From Modicisalibacter sp049808615 (GTDB lineage Bacteria; Pseudomonadota; Gammaproteobacteria; Pseudomonadales; Halomonadaceae): a stretch of DNA of 64,000 bases. Under the pieces are notes generated by a model. It was not told the origin of the DNA. It did no database searches and saw only the letters and a list, made by a program, of their open reading frames with translations. A program made the position numbers and the translations under genes. This document shows, piece by piece, positions 32,310 to 41,700 of this stretch. The DNA is taken from positions 11,718 to 75,717 of the forward strand of contig NZ_JBNCAN010000024.1 in the NCBI RefSeq assembly GCF_049808615.1. Direction: 5' to 3'. The first letter of the stretch is position 1. Every line of letters begins with the position of its first letter.

Positions 32310-33281
32310 ATGAAGTTTCTAAAAACAGCGCTAGCGGCGACCGTCATGGTCTTTGGTGTCCAGGCGGCGAACGCCAACGAAATCGAGATCAAGTTCGGCC
32401 ACGTGGGTGGGCCGGGTTCCTTGTTCGAAAAATCAGCCAATGAATTCGTGCGGCTAGCCAACGAACGCCTGGAGGGGCAGGCCAATGTGGCGGCCTACGG
32501 TTCCAGTCAGTTGGGAACCGACTCCCAGATGCTCAACAAGCTCAAGCTGGGAACCCTGGACCTGGCGCTACCCTCTTCCATCATGAGCAGCGTGGCGCCG
32601 GAATTCTCGCTCTTCGAGATGCCCTATCTCATTGAGGATCGAGACCATATGCGTCGGGTGCGCGAAGACTTCCTGCGCGACACGCTCTACGAAGCCGCGG
32701 AGGGCAAGAACTACAAGATCATCGGTATCTGGGAGAACGGCTTCCGCCAGATCACCAACAACGTCAGGCCGATCAACGTGCCTTCCGATCTCGAAGGCAT
32801 CAAGCTGAGAACGCCCAACGGGGTATGGCGCGTGGAGATGTTCAAGAGCTATGGTGCCAATCCTGCTCCCATGGCGCTTTCCGAGGCGTTCGTCGCCCTG
32901 CAGACCGGCGCCATGGACGGTCAGGAAAACCCCTTGGTTCAGATCTACTCACAGCGCTTCCAGGAAGTTCAGGATTACCTCTCACTCTCCAACCATGTCT
33001 ATACCCCGGCTTACGTGCTGGCCGGCGCCAGTTGGAATCGCCTGCCCGAGGATGTTCGTAAGGTGCTGGTCGAGACCGCAGAGGAGGTTGAGACCTATGC
33101 ACTGGAGCAGGGCGCCGAACTCGACGACAGCCTGCTCGCCAAGTTCGAGGAGGCGGGCATGAAGATCAATAAGGTGGATACGCAAGCCTTTGTCGATGGG
33201 TCCGCCGCGATCTACGAGAAGTTCGGCAACGAAGTGGAGGGCGGTAAGGAGATGATCGAGAAGGTCGACGCGCTGCGCTGA
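32310..33281 (+). CDS. TRAP transporter substrate-binding protein (DctP family)
   Basis: 323 residues with a signal peptide (MKFLKTALAATVMVFGVQAANA). The mature protein has IKFGHVGGPGSLFEKSANEFVRLANE, YGSSQLGTDSQMLNKLKLGTLDLAL, KLRTPNGVWRVEMFKSYGANPAPMALSE and ALQTGAMDGQENPL; the arginine of LRTPNG is the conserved carboxylate anchor of DctP proteins. The ligand is therefore an organic acid. First gene of a seven-gene catabolic run. Confidence 0.93.
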   Translation: MKFLKTALAATVMVFGVQAANANEIEIKFGHVGGPGSLFEKSANEFVRLANERLEGQANVAAYGSSQLGTDSQMLNKLKLGTLDLALPSSIMSSVAPEFSLFEMPYLIEDRDHMRRVREDFLRDTLYEAAEGKNYKIIGIWENGFRQITNNVRPINVPSDLEGIKLRTPNGVWRVEMFKSYGANPAPMALSEAFVALQTGAMDGQENPLVQIYSQRFQEVQDYLSLSNHVYTPAYVLAGASWNRLPEDVRKVLVETAEEVETYALEQGAELDDSLLAKFEEAGMKINKVDTQAFVDGSAAIYEKFGNEVEGGKEMIEKVDALR

Positions 33282-33302
33282 GATTTTTCGACCCTGTGAA
33301 TA

Positions 33303-33342
33303 GGGCGTCTCACCGGCCTTTGATGATTCGGTGAGACGACCC
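33303..33342 (+). terminator. Intra-operon hairpin between dctP- and dctQ-type genes
   Basis: Arms GGGCGTCTCACCG (33303-33315) and CGGTGAGACGACCC (33329-33342) form a 13-bp stem with one bulged A, followed by the pyrimidine-rich TTTCTCGTTTCTTC. It probably lets some transcripts stop after the binding-protein gene, raising the ratio of binding protein to membrane subunits. Confidence 0.6.
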
Positions 33343-33372
33343 TTTCTCGTTTCTTCTCTGGAGATGGCTATC

Positions 33373-33903
33373 GTGTCCTTGAGCAATATCAAGGCGGCTT
33401 ATCAGAAGCTGCTGGAATTCATCGTCTTCCTGAATGTGGTGGCGCTGTCCGGGGTCGTGATCGTCGGCTTCATGTCACGTCTACTGGGTTCTCCCTTCAG
33501 TTGGTACGACGAGGTAGCCTCAGTGGGGCTTGCCTGGCTGACCTATTATGGCGCGGCACTGGCCGCGGCCAAGGGTGCGCACATCACCTGTCCGAGCATC
33601 ATCAACATGGCACCTCCCAGCATTCGTCTACCGGTGGCCCTGCTGGCGGAAGCGATCACCATCGCCTTCTTCGTGCTGCTCGCCTACACCGGCTATCAGG
33701 TAGTGGCGATTCTGGAGGGATCGACCCTGGTGAGCCTGACCAGCATCTCGTTGCAGCTTACTCAGTCTGTCATCCCCATCGGGTCTGCGCTGTTCATCAT
33801 CGCTCAGTTGTTGCGCTTGCCGGAAGTGATCGCAAGCGCTCGAGGCGCGGGCTTCATCGATCACGAACTCGAGGAGGCGGGCATCAGCCCCGACAAACAA
33901 TGA
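33373..33903 (+). CDS. TRAP transporter small permease (DctQ family)
   Basis: 176 residues with four membrane helices: LLEFIVFLNVVALSGVVIVGF, SVGLAWLTYYGAALAAAKGAHI, LLAEAITIAFFVLLAYTGYQVV and VIPIGSALFIIAQLL. WYDEVASVGLAWLTYYGAALA is the DctQ motif. GGAG at 33360-33363 is well spaced for GTG 33373, but an ATG at 33364 is in frame and adds three residues. It ends in an ATGA overlap with the large permease gene. Confidence 0.88.
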   Translation: MSLSNIKAAYQKLLEFIVFLNVVALSGVVIVGFMSRLLGSPFSWYDEVASVGLAWLTYYGAALAAAKGAHITCPSIINMAPPSIRLPVALLAEAITIAFFVLLAYTGYQVVAILEGSTLVSLTSISLQLTQSVIPIGSALFIIAQLLRLPEVIASARGAGFIDHELEEAGISPDKQ

Positions 33904-35183
33904 TCATTCTATCGATGTTCGTGGGGCTGATACTGCTGATCCTCATCAACGTGCCGGTGGCCGTGGCGCTTGGCATCGTCGGCGCCTTGGCGACTATCGT
34001 CAGTTTCGGCACCTTTGCCCTGCCCAATGTGGGCATGGTGATGTTCGACGGGGCGACCAAATTTCCGCTGATCGCGATACCGCTATTCATTCTGGCCGGC
34101 GCCATCATGAACGCCTCGAGTATCTCTCGGCGTTTGATCGATCTGGCCATGGCGATGGTGGGGTTCATCAAGGGTGGCCTGTCCATGGTCACCATCGGCG
34201 CCTCGATCTTCTTTGCCGAGATCTCCGGCTCGGCGGTGGCCGGCGTCTCGGCCATCGGCAGCATCCTGATTCCGGCGATGCGCAAGAAGGGCTATTCCAA
34301 GGAATTCTCGGCGGCCATCTCCTCATCGGCGGCGAGCCTGGCCATCATTCTACCGCCTTCGATTCCCATGATTCTTTATGCCGTGATGTCCGGCGAGTCC
34401 GTGGTCAAGATGTTCATCGCCGGTATCTTCCCGGGGCTGCTGGGCGCCATGGGGCTGGCCGCGATGTGCTATTACCTGGCCCACAAGCACGATTTTCCCT
34501 CCGAAGGAAAGTTTCAGGCCAAGCAACTCTGGGAGGCCTTCAAGGGCGCGATCTGGGCGTTGCTGATCCCCGTCATCATCCTGGGGGGCATCTTCGGCGG
34601 CATCGTCACCGCAACCGAGGGGGCCGCACTGGCGGTGGTAGTGGCGATCTTCATCAGCGCCGTGGTCTATCGTGAGTTCACGCTGAAGATCTTCTACAAG
34701 GCCTGCATCGATGCGGGCATCCAGACGGCGGTGGTCATGTTGCTGGTAGCCAGCTCCGCGGTGGTGGGGCTGTATCTCACCGAGACCCAGATTCCCCAGC
34801 AGATGGCCAACTCCATCAGTGATTTGACGGATAACAAGTACGTCATCCTGGCGCTGCTCAACGTGATCTTCCTGATCCTCGGTATCTTTTTGCACTCCGC
34901 CGCGGCCATCATCCTGGTCGTACCCATCGTGTTGCCCCTGGTGACGGCGGTGGGCATCGATCCGCTGCATTTCGGCCTGATCGTGACGCTGAACCTGGCC
35001 ATCGGTCAGCAGACACCGCCGGTGGCCAGCGTATTGATTGCCTCCTGCTCGATCGCCCGTTCGGATATCTGGGCCACGACCCGCGTCAATCTGTGGTTCA
35101 TCGGGGTGCTGTTCCTGATCTTGATGATCAATACCTATGTGCCGGCCTTTGCACTAGCCCTGGTCAACTTCGTGTATGGGTAA
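33900..35183 (+). CDS. TRAP transporter large permease (DctM family)
   Basis: 427 residues with about twelve membrane segments. Diagnostic pieces are MFDGATKFPLIAIPLFILAGAIMNAS, ISRRLIDLAMAMVGFIKGG, FFAEISGSAVAGVSAIGSILIPAM, AAISSSAASLAIILPPSIPMILYAV and FGLIVTLNLAIGQQTPPVASVL. ATG 33900 overlaps the small-subunit stop. With the two preceding genes it makes a complete sodium-driven TRAP importer. Confidence 0.93.
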   Translation: MIILSMFVGLILLILINVPVAVALGIVGALATIVSFGTFALPNVGMVMFDGATKFPLIAIPLFILAGAIMNASSISRRLIDLAMAMVGFIKGGLSMVTIGASIFFAEISGSAVAGVSAIGSILIPAMRKKGYSKEFSAAISSSAASLAIILPPSIPMILYAVMSGESVVKMFIAGIFPGLLGAMGLAAMCYYLAHKHDFPSEGKFQAKQLWEAFKGAIWALLIPVIILGGIFGGIVTATEGAALAVVVAIFISAVVYREFTLKIFYKACIDAGIQTAVVMLLVASSAVVGLYLTETQIPQQMANSISDLTDNKYVILALLNVIFLILGIFLHSAAAIILVVPIVLPLVTAVGIDPLHFGLIVTLNLAIGQQTPPVASVLIASCSIARSDIWATTRVNLWFIGVLFLILMINTYVPAFALALVNFVYG

Positions 35184-35210
35184 GCAGCGCCTAGAGCCAT
35201 GGAGAAATTC

Positions 35211-35993
35211 ATGAACGAGAGTGTGATCTACGAGCAGCGTGGCGGAGTGGCCTGGATCGGTTTCAACCGCCCGAAGAGTCGCAATGCCATGACCTGGGAG
35301 ATGTATGACGCCCTGGAAGCGCACTGCGATCGCCTGAGCACGGATGACGACGTGCGCGCGGTGGTGCTGTACGGCGTGGGGGGCGAGGCCTTTGTCGCGG
35401 GTACCGACATCACCCAGTTCGCGCATTTTTCAACGCCTCAGGATGCGCTGGACTACGAGCGACGCATCGAGCGGGTGGTCGACAAGCTGGAGACGCTGAA
35501 CAAACCGACCATCGCTCTGATCGAGGGCGTTTGTGTGGGCGGGGGGGCGGCCCTGGCGATGGTTTGCGACTTCCGCTATTGCACGCCGTCGCTGAAGTTC
35601 GGTGTCCCCATCGCCAAGACGCTGGGTAATACCCTGTCGATCACCAACGTATCGCGGCTGATCGATATGGTGGGTATTGCCCGCACCAAGGAGGTGTTGA
35701 TGCGTGCCCACTTGCTCGATGCCGATGAGGCCCAACAGGCCGGGCTCGTGAACGCTGTCTTTGCATCGGACGTGATCGTCGATGAAGTGACGTCTCTGGC
35801 CGAGGAGTTCGCCCAATTCGCTCCGCTGACCCTGCAGGCGAGCAAGGCGCTGATCGGGCGTGTGCAGGCGCAGCGACGCGTTGCCCTGGAAGCCGGCGAT
35901 GATTGGGTCTCCACCTGTTACATGAGCGACGACTTCAAGTCGGCAGTCAATAAGTTCGTCAACAAGGTGCCTTTTGACTGGATAGGGCGTTAG
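35211..35993 (+). CDS. Enoyl-CoA hydratase/isomerase family protein (crotonase fold)
   Basis: 260 residues. The oxyanion-hole segments are RAVVLYGVGGEAFVAGTDITQFA and IEGVCVGGGAALAMVCDFRY. At the usual catalytic glutamate positions it reads GVPIAKTLGNTLS, so the Glu pair of classic hydratases is not obvious and the chemistry may differ (CaiD-like or another crotonase reaction). ATG 35211 has GGAG 6 bases upstream; ATG 35199 is in frame. Next to a CoA-transferase, it should act on the CoA thioester of the imported acid. Confidence 0.88.
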   Translation: MNESVIYEQRGGVAWIGFNRPKSRNAMTWEMYDALEAHCDRLSTDDDVRAVVLYGVGGEAFVAGTDITQFAHFSTPQDALDYERRIERVVDKLETLNKPTIALIEGVCVGGGAALAMVCDFRYCTPSLKFGVPIAKTLGNTLSITNVSRLIDMVGIARTKEVLMRAHLLDADEAQQAGLVNAVFASDVIVDEVTSLAEEFAQFAPLTLQASKALIGRVQAQRRVALEAGDDWVSTCYMSDDFKSAVNKFVNKVPFDWIGR

Positions 35994-36026
35994 GTATTCA
36001 TAAAACAACAATCAGGGAGAAGCGCC

Positions 36027-37214
36027 ATGCTACCTCTACAGAATATGAAAGTGCTGGATGCCTCCCAGATCATGGCCGGGCCTTACTGCACCATGGTGCT
36101 GGCCGACATGGGCGCCGAGGTGATCAAGGTCGAGAAAGTCAATGGGGGCGACGACAGTCGCCAGATGGGGCCCTATGTCAACGACGAGTCGACCTGCTTT
36201 TCTCAGATCAATCGCAACAAGAAGAGCATCTCGCTCAATCTCAAGGAGCAGCGCGGTCGCGAGCTCTTCTACCGCCTGGCCGAAGAAGCCGATGTGATCG
36301 TCGAGAATTATCGACCCGGGGTGACCAAGTCGCTGGCCATCGACTACGACACCATCAAAGGGATCAATCCCGGCATCATTTATTGCTCGATTTCCGGCTA
36401 TGGTCAGACCGGTCCTTATAGCCATAAGGGCGGCTTCGATCTGGTCGCCCAGGGCATGACCGGGCTGATGTCCATGACCGGTGAGAAGGGCGGTCGCCCG
36501 CTGAAGACCGGCATCGCGGTCTATGATATCGGCGCCGGCATCACGGCGGTCTACTCCATCCTCGCCGCCTACATTCACAAGATGAACAGCGGCGAAGGGC
36601 AACATGTCGATATCGCCATCACGGAGTGCGGCTTGCCCTGGTTCACCTGGGAAGCGGCGGCCTACTTCGCCGAGGGCAAGGTGCCGGAGGCGACCGGCTG
36701 GCGTCATCGTGTCTCGGCGCCGTATCAGGCGGTCAAGGTCCGGGATGGCTACATCATGCTGGGCTGCGCCAATCAGCGTACCTGGGAGCGCTTTTGCCGC
36801 GACGTGCTGGGGCGCGAGGACTTGATGGCGGATGAGCGCTTTTTGACCAACTTCGATCGGGGGCAGCATGTCGAGGCGCTCGAGGCGCTACTCGAAGCGA
36901 TACTCGTCGAGCAGGACGCCGATTTCTGGCTCGAGCGCTGCGACAAGGCTGGGGTGCCAGCGGGACCAATCAACGACTTCGATCAGGCCATGCGGGATGA
37001 GCATTACCTGGCCCGCGGCATGGTGCAGGAGATGGATCACCCGGTGATCGGGCGGATGAAGACCATCGGCTTTCCCAGCAAGTTCTCGCGCACGCCATCA
37101 CAGATTCGCAGTCCCGCGCCGCTGTTTGCCCAGCATACCAATGAGGTCTTGTCGCAACTTGGACTTTCATCTGACGATATCGAGGACCTCCGCGCTGCGG
37201 GACACATCAAATAG
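36027..37214 (+). CDS. Family III CoA-transferase (CaiB/BaiF)
   Basis: 395 residues. It starts LQNMKVLDASQIMAGPYCTMVLADMGAEVIKVEKVNGGDDSRQMGP, where the D of LADMGA belongs to the family motif; the active-site Asp is expected in GGFDLVAQGMTGLMSMTG. IYCSISGYGQTGPY and HVDIAITECG also match. It would transfer CoA from a donor such as succinyl-CoA to the imported acid. GGGAGAAG precedes ATG 36027. It differs clearly from the second CoA-transferase at 46674. Confidence 0.92.
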   Translation: MLPLQNMKVLDASQIMAGPYCTMVLADMGAEVIKVEKVNGGDDSRQMGPYVNDESTCFSQINRNKKSISLNLKEQRGRELFYRLAEEADVIVENYRPGVTKSLAIDYDTIKGINPGIIYCSISGYGQTGPYSHKGGFDLVAQGMTGLMSMTGEKGGRPLKTGIAVYDIGAGITAVYSILAAYIHKMNSGEGQHVDIAITECGLPWFTWEAAAYFAEGKVPEATGWRHRVSAPYQAVKVRDGYIMLGCANQRTWERFCRDVLGREDLMADERFLTNFDRGQHVEALEALLEAILVEQDADFWLERCDKAGVPAGPINDFDQAMRDEHYLARGMVQEMDHPVIGRMKTIGFPSKFSRTPSQIRSPAPLFAQHTNEVLSQLGLSSDDIEDLRAAGHIK

Positions 37215-37231
37215 TTTTTTTATGGCGTTAA

Positions 37232-37242
37232 TTGAATTCATT
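37232..37242. promoter_or_regulatory. Repeat of the TTGAATTCATT motif before the aminotransferase gene
   Basis: TTGAATTCATT in the 63-bp gap after the CoA-transferase gene is identical to 32219-32229 upstream of the TRAP operon. TGAATTCA is palindromic. A second GntR site inside the operon is possible, but the motif is AT-rich and short. Confidence 0.3.
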
Positions 37243-37277
37243 ATCAAAAATACAAAATCGAGCATGGAGTTTTCGTC

Positions 37278-38486
37278 ATGTTGAATCTCGACTTTCATCC
37301 CGCTGGCCGTCATTTTCTGCAGATCCCCGGTCCGTCACCGGTACCGGATCGTATCCTGCGGGCCATCAGTCTACCCACCATCGACCATCGCGGACCGGAG
37401 TTCGGTGCCCTGGGGCGCGAGATACTTGGCAAGATCAAGCAGGTCTTCAAGACCCGAAACCCGGTCATCATCTACCCGGCCTCGGGCACCGGCGCCTGGG
37501 AGGCCGCGCTCATCAATACCCTGTCGCCCGGCGATCAGGTACTGATGTTCGAGACTGGTCACTTCGCCACGCTGTGGCAAAAGATGGCGCAACGTCTGGG
37601 ACTGGAACCAGAGTTTCTCGGCCTGCCCGGCTATGAAGGTTGGCGGCAGGGGGTGCAGGCCGACATGATCGAAACGCGACTCAAGGAAGACAGCGATCAT
37701 CGGATCAAGGCGGTCTGCGTGGTACACAACGAGACGTCCACCGGGGTGACCAGCGACATCGCCGCAGTGCGTCGCGCCATCGACGCAGCGGGGCATCCGG
37801 CCTTGTTGCTGGTCGATACCATTTCCGGGCTGGCGAGTGCGGATTATCGTCACGATGAGTGGGGCGTGGATGTGACCATTTCGGGCTCTCAGAAGGGGCT
37901 GATGCTGCCGCCGGGAATCAGCTTCAACGCCGTGTCCGACAAGGCGATCGCTGCCAGCAAGACGGCACGATTACCCAAGAGTTTCTGGGCTTGGGACGAG
38001 ATTCTCGAAATCAACAAGAACGGCTATTGGCCTTATACGCCGAGCACTAATCTGCTCTATGGCCTCAACGAGTCCCTCGACATGCTGTTGGAAGAGGGGC
38101 TGGAGCATGTGCTGGCTCGTCATCAGCGCTGGGCGGCGGGGGTGCGCACCGCCGTGGCGGCCTGGGGGCTCGAGATTCAGTGTCTGGATTCGTCGGTCTA
38201 CTCGCCGGTATTGACCGGCGTGGTGATGCCCGAGGGGGTCGATGCCGACGCGGTGCGCAAGATCATCTACGAGCGCTTCGATTTGTCCTTGGGCGCGGGT
38301 CTCGGCAAGGCCAAGGGGCGCATGTTCCGCATCGGTCATCTCGGCGACTGCAACGATCTCACTCTGATCGCCACCTTGGGGGGCTGTGAAGCGGGCATGA
38401 AGTTGGCCGGCGTCGAACTCAAGGCCAGCGGTGTGACGGCGGCACTGGATTACTTTGCCCATCACACCCTTGAGGAGGCCAAGTGA
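37278..38486 (+). CDS. Class V aminotransferase (serine-glyoxylate/alanine-glyoxylate type)
   Basis: 402 residues. HFLQIPGPSPVPDRILRAISLPTIDHRGPEF is the start typical of serine-glyoxylate and aspartate-glyoxylate aminotransferases. YPASGTGAWEAAL binds the PLP phosphate, HNETSTGVTSDI and LLVDTISGLAS hold the PLP-contacting Asp, and the Schiff-base lysine is in TISGSQKGLMLPPG. MFRIGHLGDCND is the C-terminal substrate site. The family favours glyoxylate as amino acceptor, suggesting that the pathway here makes or consumes glyoxylate. BhcA of the beta-hydroxyaspartate cycle is also in this family, but its partners are absent. Confidence 0.9.
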   Translation: MLNLDFHPAGRHFLQIPGPSPVPDRILRAISLPTIDHRGPEFGALGREILGKIKQVFKTRNPVIIYPASGTGAWEAALINTLSPGDQVLMFETGHFATLWQKMAQRLGLEPEFLGLPGYEGWRQGVQADMIETRLKEDSDHRIKAVCVVHNETSTGVTSDIAAVRRAIDAAGHPALLLVDTISGLASADYRHDEWGVDVTISGSQKGLMLPPGISFNAVSDKAIAASKTARLPKSFWAWDEILEINKNGYWPYTPSTNLLYGLNESLDMLLEEGLEHVLARHQRWAAGVRTAVAAWGLEIQCLDSSVYSPVLTGVVMPEGVDADAVRKIIYERFDLSLGAGLGKAKGRMFRIGHLGDCNDLTLIATLGGCEAGMKLAGVELKASGVTAALDYFAHHTLEEAK

Positions 38487-38702
38487 TCAAAAACTTTCTT
38501 TCACAGCCTCGGTGGGCAGGATGGGCTTTTCCGTCGGCAAGCCTTCGCGAGGGCGCTGTGAACCCATCCCTGGGCGCTACTTTTGCCATCTGCCCGCCAT
38601 GGATGGTGGAAATGCCGGAATTGCATGGAGCTCTTTCCGGCCATGGCAAAAGACCCTCGCTTCGCCTTGCCCCCGGCGCCCATCTCGGCAGGAGGCTTGA
38701 AA
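38487..38702. repeat. Non-coding gap with repeat-like inverted segments
   Basis: The 216 bp between the aminotransferase stop and the next start hold no credible gene in any frame. The left part has GGATGGGC (38519-38526) and later CCCATCC, about 40 bases apart, and the right part has pairs such as TTTCCGGCCATGG and GGAAATGCCGGAA. I suspect a dispersed intergenic element rather than a promoter; no second copy is seen in this window. Confidence 0.3.
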
Positions 38703-41700
38703 ATGAGCGCTGCTAGAGAGGGCGGCGATCTGGCGACCCGCCTGAAGCGTGAGATCGCGGGTGAGGTATTGTTCGATGACGCCTCCCGAGGACGCTATTC
38801 GACGGATGCGTCGATCTATCAGATTACGCCAGTGGGTGTGGTGATCCCGCGTGACCAGAGCGATCTTACTCTGACCCTGGATATCGCCCGGGATGTCGGC
38901 GCGCCGATACTGGCTCGTGGGGCGGGTACCAGTCAGTGCGGTCAGACGGTGGGCGAGGCGCTGGTGATCGACACCTCGCGCTGGCTGAACCAGGTGGTGG
39001 CCTTCGACCCTGAGGCGCGCACTGTTGTCGTCGAGCCGGGTATCGTGCTCGACCATCTCAACGCCTGGCTCAAGCCTCATGGCCTCTGGTACCCGGTGGA
39101 TGTCTCCACCAGCGCGCAGTGCACCCTCGGCGGCATGGCCGGCAACAACTCCTGCGGTTCGCGTTCGATTCGCTACGGCAATATGGTGCACAACGTGCTG
39201 GGGGTGGATGCGGTGCTGGCCGATGGTAGTGAAGGCCATTTCGGTTTCGTCGACGAACTTCCCGAGATGGGGCGAGTCCGGGAGTTGGCCGATGCAGTAC
39301 GTGCCATCGCCGAAGGCGTCGCACCGGAAATACGCGACCATTTCCCCAAGGTACTGCGCCGGGTCGGGGGCTATAACCTGGATCTGTTCGACTGCCAGAA
39401 TCCCAAACCCTATGATTCCCAGGGGCGTACAAACCTGGCCCATCTGCTGGTCGGTTCCGAAGGCACCCTGGGCGTGAGTCGGCGCATCACGCTCAGGCTT
39501 TCGCCTCTGCCCGAATACAAGGTGTTGGGGGTGGTGAATTTCCCGACCTTCTACCAGGCGATGGACTTCACCCAGCACATCGTCACCCTCGACCCGAGCG
39601 CAGTTGAACTGGTCGATCGCACCATGATCGAACTGTCGCTTGAAAATCCGGCCTTCCGACCGGTGATCGAGAAGGCGCTGATCGGCAAGCCTCAGGCCGT
39701 GCTGCTGGTGGAGTTTTCCGGAGAAGATCACGAGACCCAGTTGAAGTCATTGCACCGGCTCGGCGAACTCATGGCCGACCTGGGGCTGCCCGGCAGCGTA
39801 GTGGAGATGCCGGAGGCCTCAGCACAAAAAGCCCTGTGGAACGTGCGCAAGGCAGGGCTCAACATCATGATGAGCATGAAGGGGGACGGCAAGCCGGTCT
39901 CCTTCATCGAGGATTGCGCGGTGCCCCTGGAGCATCTTGCCGAGTACACCGACAAGCTGACCCAGGTCTTTCACAAACATGGCACCGAGGGCACCTGGTA
40001 CGCCCACGCCAGCGTGGGCACGCTGCACGTTCGGCCAATTCTCGACATGCGTCGGGGCGGCGCCGAGAAGATGCGTGAGATCGCCGAACAGGCCTCCGCG
40101 CTGGTACGCGCATACAAGGGCGCCTATTCCGGGGAACATGGCGACGGCCTATGTCGCGGTGAATGGGTGGCCTGGCAGTTCGGCGAGGTCGTCAACGAGG
40201 CCTTTCACGAAGTCAAGCGGCTGTTCGATCCCGAAAACCGCCTCAATCCGGGCAAGATCGTCGATACCCCGAAAATGGATGATCATCGCTACTTCCGCTT
40301 TCCCAAGCACTACGAGTCGATCCCGGTTGTGCCGGTGTTCGACTGGTCGACCTGGAACGTCAAACGTGATCCGTTGACCGGCGAGCAGAGCGCCCCGGGC
40401 AGCGCCGGTGATCCTACCCACGGCTTGGCGATGGCCGTAGAGATGTGCAACAACAACGGCCACTGCCGCAAGTTCGATGCGGGGACCATGTGCCCGAGCT
40501 ACCGGATTACCCAAAACGAGCAGCATCTGACGCGTGGACGCGCCAACACCCTGCGTCTGGTGCTGTCCGGCCAGTTGGGTGAGAAAGGCCTGGCCGGTGA
40601 TGAGATCAAGGAGGCGCTGGACCTGTGCGTCTCTTGCAAGGGGTGCAAGCGAGAGTGTCCGACCGGTGTCGATATGGCCAAGTTCAAGATCGAGGCCCGA
40701 GCGGCCCGCGCCAAGACCAAGGGGTTGTCGCTTCGAGATCGCATGGTGGGCGAACTGCCGCGCTATGCGCCCTGGGCCAGCCGTTTCAGAGGCATGGTCA
40801 ATACCCTGGAAGGCCGGCCTTGGCTATCGCGACGCATCAAGCACACATTGAAGCTGGCGCCGCAGCGCTCGTTACCGGTCTTTGAAGGTGATTTTCTGCG
40901 CGAGGCTCAGGATATCCAGTCGCTAGCGTCTCGCGAGGTGCTGCTGTTCGTTGATACCTTCAACAACTACATGGAAGTCGACAATCCGCGTGCCGCCAAG
41001 CGGGTATTGGAAGCGGCCGGTTATCGAGTGCATCTCAACGTGCGAAAAGGCGAGCGGCCGCTGTGCTGCGGTCGCACCTATCTATCCTCGGGGCAGTTTG
41101 AAAAGGCCAAAGCCGAGGCCCGCCGCACCCTGGATGCCTTGATGCCTTTCGTGGAACGCGGTGTGGCGATCGTCGGGCTCGAACCCTCTTGCCTGTTGAC
41201 GCTGCGGGACGAGTTCCTGCAATACGGTTTCGGCGAGGAGGCTCAAGCACTCGCAGAGTCCGCTTATCTATTCGAGGAGTTTCTGGTCAAGGCTCGGGAA
41301 GCGGATGAGTTGCCTCTCAAATTCAAGCCGTTAGAACACAGACGTGCGTTGCTGCATGGCCATTGTCATCAAAAGGCCTTCGATGCGGTACGGCCCATCG
41401 AGCAGGTGCTGGCCTGGATTCCCGACCTCGAAGTCAAGACCATCGAATCCTCCTGCTGCGGCATGGCGGGCAGCTTCGGCTATGAAGTCGAGCACTTTGA
41501 TGCCTCGATGCAGATGGCCGAGCTGTCACTGCTGCCGGCAATCCGTGAAGCGGAGAATGACTCCGTGCTGGTCGCGGATGGCACCAGCTGTCGACACCAG
41601 ATTCAAGACGGCAGCGGCCGCCAGGCGATTCATATCGCCCAGCTGCTGGAACAAGCACTGGCTTTGTCGACCATCCTGCTCGATTCCAAGGGAGAGTCTC

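Noticed and set aside
37278..38486. BhcA of the beta-hydroxyaspartate cycle
   Set aside because: The aminotransferase family fits, but no beta-hydroxyaspartate aldolase, dehydratase or iminosuccinate reductase lies nearby.
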